DNA of 17,006 nucleotides. It comes from Actinomycetes bacterium (GTDB lineage: Bacteria > Actinomycetota > Acidimicrobiia > Acidimicrobiales > JAMCPL01). The notes below the pieces were generated by a model. It was given only the letters and a program-made list of their open reading frames with translations. It ran no database searches and was not told the DNA's origin. Below are positions 8,735 to 15,019 of this stretch, one piece after another (position 1 is the first letter of the stretch; each line of letters opens with the position of its first letter). Where the stretch lies: the NCBI GenBank assembly GCA_021846725.1, contig JAJZWK010000023.1:1-17006 (forward strand). The letters run 5' to 3'. The position numbers and the translations under genes are program-made.

Positions 8735-8883
8735 GTAATAAAAGTACTTCCCCCTCACAGACCTCATTGGGTGCTGATCGTAACCAACAACGTCGTCTGG
8801 TCGTGGCTGGTTATCTGGTCGTAACTGACAATATTATTGAGGAACAATATTATTGAGGAATAGTAGGATGCATGGTAAGGATG
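8735..8883. other. Convergent intergenic region containing decayed copies of the GMC gene's 3' end
   Basis: This gap lies between convergent genes. It holds no ORF of note. Its second half is built from repeats of the preceding gene's last codons (see the repeat entry). I see no strong GC-rich terminator hairpin; AAGTACTT near 8743 is a short palindrome only. Confidence 0.6.
8796..8860 (+). repeat. Degenerate duplications of the 3' end of the GMC oxidoreductase gene plus a perfect 16-bp tandem repeat
   Basis: The gene end at 8698-8725 recurs at 8814-8841 with 25 of 28 bases identical; all three differences are transitions. A shorter copy of its first 15 bases lies at 8796-8810 with two differences. 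Directly after, CAATATTATTGAGGAA occurs twice in tandem (8829-8844 and 8845-8860), followed by TAG. In the gene the copied part encodes LAVAGNIIE; the copy would read LVVTDNIIE. This looks like local duplication followed by point mutation. Confidence 0.8.
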
Positions 8884-10644
8884 CTACCTGGGTCGTAGTA
8901 CGCTTCTATCTCCCTGGCGTAAGCCGCTGATTATATCCCTGTACGTTCCGGCAGCATCTAGCCCCATTGCGTCTGTTGGCATTATCTTTGTACCCCTCTC
9001 CCGGTCTACTCCGTAAATTCCAAACCTGGGCTGGTAACTGCCCCATTCGTAGTTGTCAGCGAGTGTCCAGTGGAAATAGCTTCCTACGGGGATACCGGCA
9101 TCAATAGCGTCTACCATCGCAGCCAGATTATCTCGTATATAATCAGTACGTTTCAGAGAATCCAGACGCGGGTAGGCTCTTCCATTATGCACCCTGGAAC
9201 ACATACCATTCTCTACGATCCATACTGGTTTGCCTGGCAGCGTATTGGCACGGCAATATGTTATCAAACCTTCTGGATTCTCGGGGTCTTCCCATAATGG
9301 TTTTGCTGGCGACCATACCCTGCCACCCGATGTACGATGACCTGGGGCTACTATATGGTGTGTGGATACTGGATCGTAATAGTCTATTCCTACGAAGTCT
9401 AGTGCAATTTCATAGGGAGATGAATATACCGCATCTATAGCCATCTGGCTATAGGGCAGCTTGCTGGGTAAGGTCTCTCTACGAGCACGATTCATACGTC
9501 TCCCGTAACTTGACGACCTCTTGCTACGTCTGGTTGCACCTACTGGAGAGTACCTACCTGCGAGTTTTCGAAGTAATTGCTCAGGCACAGAGGGTGGCGG
9601 TAGTTCGCTGTACCACACCTGGCGGCGTTCGGATATCCATTCGTCGAGATCGTCCCGTGAGATCCCGTAACTTCGTGCTGCAATTATATCTATCAGCATC
9701 TTGTCAAGTTCGTATATGCTTACACAGGTATCGTTGGTAGTCACGTTTGCCTCGGGCTGCAACCTGTGAATTATCTCATACGCTTTTATATGGGCAGCCA
9801 TAAGGTGATCGGTGGCTGTGGCTACTTCTGCGATTGATCCGGTACGACCTGGAGGCATAATGCCAAATAGATATGATCCCATAGCTATTACATTCATTTC
9901 GTTTATCGTTACCCAGTTGGATACATGTTCTTTCAAGCGACCAGCTGCGAGTTCTACCCATTTGGAAAACATTACCGCCGCGTCAGGCATGAGCCAGAAA
10001 TCCTCTCCCAGCCAGGATGGATGAGTAAAGTGATGGAGCGTGACCAGTGGCTCCAGCCCTCTTTCCTTGCACGCCTTAGCAATGTCCACATACCTATCGA
10101 GTGCTCCGGTATCTATCTCTCCCTGGTGTGGTTCTACCCTGGCCCACTCTATTCCGAATCTGAACGCGTCACAGCCCATTGCGGCTACGAGGTCAAGCAT
10201 CTCTTCGTATCTGTTCCAAAAATTGACAGCTATGCCGGAAGGCTCGACCTTTCCTGCCATCTCCCACCAGAGCCAATTGTTTGCTGGCTCTCCTGGACCG
10301 TTGAAGCCTCCTTCTACCTGGAAGCCAGCTGTAGCTACCCCAAAATGGAATTCGTCGGGTAGTATCAGCTCTGCTGAGGGAGATCCACTCTTACTCGAGG
10401 CTGTCGGCTTTTTGGCCGATCGGCTGGCCGTTTTTCTTGTTGATGGAGTAGTTCTCTTGTCGGGTGGTTCTACATTTGGTTGCGTTGCAGCCTGTTGTGC
10501 CGTAGCTTGTTGTGTCGCTTGGTTGGTTGTCTCATTAGTACTTTTTTGAGTCGTACTCTTCTGGTTGGTATTTCCTTGAGTAATACTATCTTGAGCAGCT
10601 TTGTCTCGAGTACCATTATTTTGATTCATGTCTTCTTCAGTCAT
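8884..10644 (-). CDS. Glycoside hydrolase family 1 protein (beta-glucosidase-like) with a low-complexity N-terminal tail
   Basis: A 586-residue GH1 enzyme, expected to cleave beta-linked glucosides or related sugars by the retaining mechanism in a TIM barrel. The fold begins near residue 93. Family landmarks are FGVATAGFQVEGG (101-113, glycone-binding Gln109), LHHFTHPSWL (203-212), acid/base Glu249 in TINEMN, nucleophile Glu478 in IVENG, and NYEWGSYQPRFGIYGVD (531-547). The usual NEP motif has Met in place of Pro. Residues 1-90 form a tail very rich in Gln, Thr, Asn and Lys, with no signal peptide. A basic insert (about 366-390, many Arg and Ser) interrupts the barrel. GH1 enzymes are usually 440-480 residues, so the tail and insert explain the extra length. 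Both catalytic Glu are present, so it is probably active. AGAGGA lies just upstream of ATG 10644, though the spacing is tight; Met6 is an alternative start. Confidence 0.9.
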   Translation of the reverse strand: MTEEDMNQNNGTRDKAAQDSITQGNTNQKSTTQKSTNETTNQATQQATAQQAATQPNVEPPDKRTTPSTRKTASRSAKKPTASSKSGSPSAELILPDEFHFGVATAGFQVEGGFNGPGEPANNWLWWEMAGKVEPSGIAVNFWNRYEEMLDLVAAMGCDAFRFGIEWARVEPHQGEIDTGALDRYVDIAKACKERGLEPLVTLHHFTHPSWLGEDFWLMPDAAVMFSKWVELAAGRLKEHVSNWVTINEMNVIAMGSYLFGIMPPGRTGSIAEVATATDHLMAAHIKAYEIIHRLQPEANVTTNDTCVSIYELDKMLIDIIAARSYGISRDDLDEWISERRQVWYSELPPPSVPEQLLRKLAGRYSPVGATRRSKRSSSYGRRMNRARRETLPSKLPYSQMAIDAVYSSPYEIALDFVGIDYYDPVSTHHIVAPGHRTSGGRVWSPAKPLWEDPENPEGLITYCRANTLPGKPVWIVENGMCSRVHNGRAYPRLDSLKRTDYIRDNLAAMVDAIDAGIPVGSYFHWTLADNYEWGSYQPRFGIYGVDRERGTKIMPTDAMGLDAAGTYRDIISGLRQGDRSVLRPR

Positions 10645-10677
10645 GTCCTCTAGTATAGTGTCCCGTCAATAGTGTGG

Positions 10678-10719
10678 CATTATCTGATCAGTTGGGGACA
10701 TTATCTGACTAGCGGGAAC
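10678..10719. repeat. 21-bp imperfect tandem repeat upstream of the glycosidase gene
   Basis: CATTATCTGA begins two adjacent units, at 10678 and 10699, exactly 21 bp apart. The rest of each unit is similar (ATCAGTTGGGGA-like against CTAGCGGGAA). A 21-bp spacing puts both copies on the same face of the DNA helix, so a regulator-binding site for the minus-strand gene starting at 10644 is possible. Function is inferred only. Confidence 0.5.
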
Positions 10720-10780
10720 CCATGGTTATTTACGATACACTATAGAATACTTGGTGCATCTCAGCGCCTTTGTCCACCGA

Positions 10781-10892
10781 TCTGTCATCAGTTATCGGCA
10801 ATTGGTCATCTGTCGTCTGTCATTGGTCATTGGTCATTGGTCGTCTGTCGTCTGTCGTCTGTCATCTGTCATCCGTAATCGGTAATAGGCAG
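10781..10892. repeat. Heptanucleotide tandem array, 16 in-phase units
   Basis: From 10781 the sequence divides without slippage into 16 units of 7 bases. The core units are TCTGTCA, TCTGTCG, TTGGTCA and TTGGTCG, with more diverged units at both edges (TCAGTTA and TCGGCAA on the left; TCCGTAA, TCGGTAA and TAGGCAG on the right). The consensus is T-C/T-T/G-G-T-C-A/G. The pattern resembles the short tandemly repeated heptanucleotides (STRR) known from cyanobacteria, one of which I recall as TTGGTCA. The units are directly adjacent with no spacers, so this is not CRISPR. Confidence 0.85.
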
Positions 10893-10943
10893 GTAGCTTA
10901 TCCGCTGGCTTGTTCGGTTGATCTAAGGTAAACTTAAATACAT

Positions 10944-11930
10944 ATGAACAGTACTCACTTGGTGCAGGATGACCTTTCTATGCGTTGGAGGAGGCAGCGC
11001 GGACGCTTGGAGGTGTGGTACGCTACCATCTCTGATCCGGAGACAGGAATCGGACTGTGGATCCATAATGAGCTTGTCTCACCCACCGTCGCAGATGAAC
11101 CACCGTATCTTCATGGATGGGCAGTTCTATTCCGTACGGGCACGGATCCTATACTGGAACGGTTTGGCCCGGTACCAATGGAGCCGGAATCAGGCTCCTC
11201 AGTAGATGAGGTGGATGTTATACCGGTGACAAGCGGCATGGTGATCGAGTCGGGACAACTTCAGGGTAAGCTGGAGCGATTGAGTTGGGATCTTACGCTG
11301 CGCGAAGGGGATTCAGCAAAGACCCTTTTCACCTTTCCAAGCTGGGCATGGTCCAAGGAGCTATTGCCAGGGGCACAGGTGGTTCCAGTGGCCAGTACGG
11401 CAGTTGGTGGAACGATACATTTGGATGGAAATTCGTTGAAATTATCAGAGATGGCCAGGGGTAATATTGCTCATATATACTCGCACAGCAACTCTAAGAA
11501 ATGGGGGTGGCTTCATGCAGAATTGGGAGGTGGCGATGTACTCGAAATAGTAGCAGCAACGCCAACCAGGCCAGGATTGTCGTCTTTGCCGCCGTTTACC
11601 CTTGTGCAGCTACGCTTGGGAGGGGTTGATTGGCCGAGTGATCCTATGGCAGCAGCACTCATATTTAGAACATCGCTGGAATTGCCTACATGGTCAGTAA
11701 GGGGGACATTAGGGCGTTGGAGGATTAGAGCTGAGATTACTATTCCCAGCAAAGAATCTATAGCGGTTCCCTATAAAGATCCTGATGGTTCATCGGCTAC
11801 ATGTACAAACTGTGAACTCTCAGATGCGAATATATTATTGGAGAGAAGGATAAGCCTTTTTGGGTGGGAGACTTATCATCAATGGACACTCCAAGGTACT
11901 GCTCATGCAGAAATAGGTACAAGACCATGA
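10944..11930 (+). CDS. CrtC/AttH-like lipocalin-fold protein of unknown function
   Basis: A 328-residue protein without a signal peptide or membrane segments. Its pattern fits the double lipocalin-like fold of the CrtC (hydroxyneurosporene synthase)/AttH superfamily. The opening strand region RGRLEVWYATISDPETGIGLW (20-39) leads to HGWAVLF (57-63) and LERFGP (71-76). The second half begins around residue 150 and contains HIYSHSNSKKWGWLHAEL (177-194) and GDVLEIVAA (197-205). It ends with CTNCELSDANILLE (287-300). CrtC hydrates carotenoids, but no carotenoid genes are present here, so that activity is not claimed; a lipid-binding or lipid-modifying role is possible. The family call rests on motif resemblance from memory. 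No strong ribosome binding site precedes ATG 10944, and Met13 is an alternative. The gene stands alone between the heptanucleotide array and the aldehyde dehydrogenase. Confidence 0.65.
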   Translation: MNSTHLVQDDLSMRWRRQRGRLEVWYATISDPETGIGLWIHNELVSPTVADEPPYLHGWAVLFRTGTDPILERFGPVPMEPESGSSVDEVDVIPVTSGMVIESGQLQGKLERLSWDLTLREGDSAKTLFTFPSWAWSKELLPGAQVVPVASTAVGGTIHLDGNSLKLSEMARGNIAHIYSHSNSKKWGWLHAELGGGDVLEIVAATPTRPGLSSLPPFTLVQLRLGGVDWPSDPMAAALIFRTSLELPTWSVRGTLGRWRIRAEITIPSKESIAVPYKDPDGSSATCTNCELSDANILLERRISLFGWETYHQWTLQGTAHAEIGTRP

Positions 11931-12145
11931 TGTGGTCGATCATGAGGCGGAATAAACTGCTGGGTAATGGCTACATCTTGGGTAATGCCCATATTAATAC
12001 ACATATTGATACAGGAGAGATGTCTTTACTGATCCGCGAACGCAACCCCGGCCATTTAGAGCGATGAGTATGTCAAAGGCATAGGTTGGAAGGATAAAAT
12101 TACCATAACAAAAGCATATGAAAGCATACAAAAGGTAGGTAGATT
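11931..12145. other. Intergenic region upstream of the aldehyde dehydrogenase
   Basis: This 215-bp gap has no credible gene and no clear terminator hairpin. GGGTAATG occurs twice (about 11960 and 11980), followed by CATATTAATA and CATATTGATA. Near the right end AAAGCATA occurs twice. A promoter for the downstream genes is expected but not identified. Confidence 0.4.
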
Positions 12146-13699
12146 ATGGGTAGCTTACTAGATACACAGACATTGGAGACGTTAGCCAGGGAGGATTCCT
12201 CTGAGGATACCGTTGCTTCTGCCGTCAAAATAGCACGCAATGCTTACGAGTACTGGAAAGGGGTACCGAATACAGAACGCTCAAAGCTGTTGCGTGCAAT
12301 TCGCTCGCAACTCCTACGAAATATGGATGAAATCGTGGATACGATGATTGAAGAGACCGGTAAGGTAGTTACTGAAGCAGTCGTAAGTGAGGTGGTGGTA
12401 AGTTGTGAGGTACTTAGTTACTATGCGTCACATGCTGCTTCAATACTGAAAACTAGATCTGTATATCCAGGTCTACTTATTAATAAGCGGGGCTACAAAC
12501 GATATGAGCCACTCGGGGTCATAGGGGTGATTAGTCCTTGGAATTATCCACTGGTGCTGGCATTGGGACCTGTGGCAACCGCACTCGCGGCAGGAAATGC
12601 AGTAATACTCAAGCCATCTGAATATACTCCCAAGACAGGGATACTGATAGGAGGCTTGATAGCAAAAGCTGGTGCACCTGAAGGGTTGGTACAGGTGATT
12701 ACCGGACATGGTCCTACCGGTGAGGCGTTGGTACGTTCCGGCGTGGACAAGATAGCCTTTACTGGATCGGTCAGGAGCGGCAAGGCTGTAATGCGTGCAG
12801 CGTCGGACAGCCTTACTCCAGTCGTGCTGGAGCTGGGAGGAAAGGACCCTTTTATTGTATGCAAGGATGCCAACCTGGATAGGGCTGCACGTGCTTGTGT
12901 CTGGGGAGCGTTTACCAACTGCGGGCAGACGTGCATGGCTACCGAGCGTGTATATGTAGTAAAAGAAGTTTATGATGAATTTGTCGATAAAGTAGTCGCA
13001 CTTACCGCTAAATTGCATCAGGGAACTTCTCCAAGTGACGACGTAGGAGCCGTAATTCATAAGGGACAGCTCGATATTATTGACAGTCACTTGGCCGATG
13101 CCATAGAACATGGTGCCAAGGTAGTATGTGGTGGCGGTCATGTAGATGTGGGAGGTAGGCCATCAATGGAGCCTACCATCCTTCTCGAGGTGGATCATTC
13201 TATGGCGGTCATGAGAGAGGAGACTTTCGGTCCGCTGTTGCCCATAATGAAAGTAGAGGATGAAGATGAAGCATTGAGATTGGCAAATGACAGCCAATAC
13301 GGGCTGAATGCTTCAATTTTTGCAAAAGATCGCCGTGTAATTGACAAGTTGGTAGCTGGACTGCGTTCTGGGAATGTATGTGTCAATGATGTAATGATAT
13401 CATATGGCATACCGTCACTGCCTTTTGGGGGTATAGGAGATTCTGGCTTTGGTAGATCTCATGGTCCCGAAGGACTCAGAGAGATGGCTCATCTGAAGTC
13501 GGTGGCAGAGGACCGTTTTGGATTTTCCAGAGAACCCTCATGGCTACCTGTACCCTCGTGGCTTGCCAAAGCTGTCAAAGTAGGGTTAGACTTGCTCTAC
13601 AGACCAGGTCACGACAGGCCAGGTAATGCAGCTGGGAATACCGGAAACGGTACCCATACATGTGTGTATATAAATAATAAGGAGGTAGAGATAGGATGA
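12146..13699 (+). CDS. Aldehyde dehydrogenase family protein (NAD(P)-dependent)
   Basis: A 517-residue ALDH-superfamily enzyme that should oxidise an aldehyde to the carboxylic acid with NAD or NADP. All key residues are visible: PWNYP (131-135, Asn133), KPSEYTP cofactor region (156-162), FTGSVRSG (205-212), general base Glu229 in LELGGKDP, catalytic Cys263 in NCGQTCMA, and EETFGP (358-363). The body matches the usual family length. The last 30 or so residues add a C-terminal tail with a hydrophobic or amphipathic stretch (about 466-485), then a Gly/Asn-rich end, which may help membrane contact. AAAGGTAGGT precedes ATG 12146. The stop codon overlaps the start of the next gene by four bases (ATGA), so the two are translationally coupled. 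It could act after the GMC alcohol oxidase in an alcohol to acid route, but they are not in one operon. Confidence 0.93.
   Translation: MGSLLDTQTLETLAREDSSEDTVASAVKIARNAYEYWKGVPNTERSKLLRAIRSQLLRNMDEIVDTMIEETGKVVTEAVVSEVVVSCEVLSYYASHAASILKTRSVYPGLLINKRGYKRYEPLGVIGVISPWNYPLVLALGPVATALAAGNAVILKPSEYTPKTGILIGGLIAKAGAPEGLVQVITGHGPTGEALVRSGVDKIAFTGSVRSGKAVMRAASDSLTPVVLELGGKDPFIVCKDANLDRAARACVWGAFTNCGQTCMATERVYVVKEVYDEFVDKVVALTAKLHQGTSPSDDVGAVIHKGQLDIIDSHLADAIEHGAKVVCGGGHVDVGGRPSMEPTILLEVDHSMAVMREETFGPLLPIMKVEDEDEALRLANDSQYGLNASIFAKDRRVIDKLVAGLRSGNVCVNDVMISYGIPSLPFGGIGDSGFGRSHGPEGLREMAHLKSVAEDRFGFSREPSWLPVPSWLAKAVKVGLDLLYRPGHDRPGNAAGNTGNGTHTCVYINNKEVEIG
13679..13685 (+). promoter_or_regulatory. Ribosome binding site of the small membrane protein gene
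   Basis: AAGGAGG inside the last codons of the aldehyde dehydrogenase gene, ten bases before ATG 13696. The good match suggests the small protein is efficiently translated. Confidence 0.7.
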
Positions 13700-14058
13700 G
13701 TTTTTTAGCGGATCCACCAATGCTGGTAGCTTCAGGAGTAGCAATAGATTCTGTGGTATCGGATGAAGATACGGCTAAGAAACTGGAACTGGGAGTTCTA
13801 CTTGTATTTTTGGTAGTATCCATATCTCTCTATCTCAACTTGGGATGGGTTAGAAAGTTCTGGGAATTCTTCGGAGAAAAGAGCGGTCGAGATTTCATGT
13901 TCAACTCTGGGGTACTGCCACTTAGCGACGATAAAATGCCGTCTTCGAAGCATGTGATGTCGGTAGTATTATTTGCTACCTATCCACTGTGGCTACGACT
14001 TGGCAGGAAAATAGGTGCCAGGATGCGGACGAATAGGTTGAGCATTCGCGGGAGCTGA
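13696..14058 (+). CDS. Small two-helix membrane protein of unknown function, coupled to the aldehyde dehydrogenase
   Basis: A 120-residue protein I do not recognise. It has a hydrophobic segment at about 31-51 (LELGVLLVFLVVSISLYLNL) and a weaker one at about 86-102 (HVMSVVLFATYPLWLRL). A loop with charged and aromatic residues lies between them (WVRKFWEFFGEKSGRDF), and the C-terminus is basic (RKIGARMRTNRLSIRGS). The basic end points to a cytoplasmic C-terminus. The ATG overlaps the dehydrogenase stop by four bases and follows a perfect AAGGAGG, so it is very likely a real gene made together with the dehydrogenase. It might anchor that enzyme or a partner to the membrane; that is inference from gene order only. 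Confidence 0.75.
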   Translation: MSFLADPPMLVASGVAIDSVVSDEDTAKKLELGVLLVFLVVSISLYLNLGWVRKFWEFFGEKSGRDFMFNSGVLPLSDDKMPSSKHVMSVVLFATYPLWLRLGRKIGARMRTNRLSIRGS

Positions 14059-14335
14059 TTGGTTACAGAATCGGTGGCCTGCGTGAGTCAGAGCTGATGA
14101 GATGTACCGCAAATTACCATGGACTCCCGTCGTCTAGATGATACCTTTGAAAACAAGTGGCGCTGTGCCATATGCCACCCTTCATCGTACTACAGGTTTG
14201 GACACATGTTACCAGCTCTCGCTCTGAACTACCGAAGAATGGTAAATAATGAAAGGTGACTTCCCTGAATACAGATTGACTGATTGGTCAGTCATTAAAT
14301 TGAATTGCTGATATGAACCTGCTAAACTGTGCTAC
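14059..14335. other. Intergenic region upstream of the TetR regulator
   Basis: This 277-bp gap has no convincing ORF. Its right half carries the palindrome described separately. At 14157-14178 there is a weak inverted repeat, GTGGC and GCCAC around a 12-base loop, without a T run, so it is not a clear terminator. The promoter of the TetR operon is expected near the palindrome. Confidence 0.5.
14277..14294. promoter_or_regulatory. Palindromic operator, probable binding site of the adjacent TetR regulator
   Basis: TGACTGATTGGTCAGTCA is a perfect inverted repeat with 7-base arms (TGACTGA and TCAGTCA) around TTGG. It lies 41 bp before the TetR start codon. Length, symmetry and position are those of TetR-family operators; TGA(A/C)TGA-like arms recall fatty-acid responsive TetR sites such as that of Bacillus FadR. 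A TTGACT overlapping its left arm could be the -35 box, so binding would block transcription. Autoregulation is inferred. Confidence 0.75.
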
Positions 14336-14992
14336 ATGTCTACTACTACAGTTTCAGCACGTGAACGTCCAGCCAGGGTCGTAAAGCGTGCAGTCAGTGA
14401 GGAAGAAAAAGAGGGACGCAAAAACGATATTCTAGCGGCGGCGAAAGAAGTATTTGCAAAGAGTGGATACCAGGCTACTACTATTGCAGATATTGCCAAA
14501 GTTGCCAAACTGTCATATGGCTCAATTTATTGGTACTTTGACTCGAAGGAGGCGTTGTTCCATGCTCTTATGGAGAACGAAGAGCAGCAGTTGCGCGATC
14601 ATGTGACTAATGCTCTTGCACAAGCTTCTACTACAAGTCATTCTGAACTTGCACCTCTGCAGGCAGCTGTTAAGGCAACCCTGGAGTTCTTTGAATCAGA
14701 CAGAGCTGTAGTAAAGCTACTCTTCAGAGATTCTTATGCTCTGGGAGATCGCTTCGAGAAGCATCTTTTTTACATCTACGAAGGATTTATAAGTGATATA
14801 GAGGTCATGGTCAAAGAGGCTCAGAAAAATGGCAAGATAATCGAGGCACCTCCACGCATGGTTGCATTTTGTGTTGTATCTCTGGTTGGTCAGGTAGCGC
14901 ACAGAAGACTTGTTACCGATGATGGATTGGCGGCAGACGTAGTGGCCGATTTTGTGGTTTCTTTTGTATTAAATGGATTACTTCCTCGTTAG
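14336..14992 (+). CDS. TetR-family transcriptional regulator
   Basis: A 218-residue regulator. The N-terminal DNA-binding domain spans about 28-74. KNDILAAAKEVFAKSGYQATTIADIAKVAKLSYGSIYWYFDSKEALF shows the classical TetR helix-turn-helix, with recognition helix around LSYGSIYWYF (59-68). The remaining 140 residues are a helical ligand-binding and dimerisation domain with the usual low conservation. A charged 25-residue extension precedes the domain. A clean palindrome lies just upstream, and a thiolase-like gene and a crotonase follow at 27 bp and 25 bp gaps, so the regulator probably represses its own operon until it binds an acyl-CoA or related lipid. The ligand is inferred from context. 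ATG 14336 has no obvious ribosome binding site; an internal start before the domain cannot be excluded. Confidence 0.93.
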   Translation: MSTTTVSARERPARVVKRAVSEEEKEGRKNDILAAAKEVFAKSGYQATTIADIAKVAKLSYGSIYWYFDSKEALFHALMENEEQQLRDHVTNALAQASTTSHSELAPLQAAVKATLEFFESDRAVVKLLFRDSYALGDRFEKHLFYIYEGFISDIEVMVKEAQKNGKIIEAPPRMVAFCVVSLVGQVAHRRLVTDDGLAADVVADFVVSFVLNGLLPR

Positions 14993-15019
14993 AAATTTAT
15001 CATGAGAGGTTAGGTGAAG

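Larger units (their letters stand above)
10645..10943. other. Divergent intergenic region with two different repeat systems
   Basis: This 299-bp gap separates the glycosidase (minus) from the lipocalin-like gene (plus), so promoters for both should lie here. It contains a 21-bp tandem repeat near the glycosidase start (10678-10719) and a long heptanucleotide array (10781-10892). TATACT on the minus strand just before the glycosidase ribosome binding site could be a -10 box, but no matching -35 box was found. An open frame through the repeats appears to be chance. Confidence 0.6.

Noticed and set aside
10672..10878. Open frame of 68 codons across the divergent gap
   Set aside because: Most of it translates the heptanucleotide array. 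A 7-bp repeat stays open in frame by chance, giving a repetitive HLSSVIGH-like peptide without a ribosome binding site.
10781..10892. Possible CRISPR array
   Set aside because: Units are 7 bp and contiguous with no unique spacers, and no cas gene is present.
12473..13141. A 222-codon minus-strand frame in the aldehyde dehydrogenase
   Set aside because: It is antisense to the conserved catalytic core, which fully explains the sequence.
14157..14178. Inverted repeat as a terminator after the small membrane protein gene
   Set aside because: The stem is only five bases with a 12-base loop and no T run.
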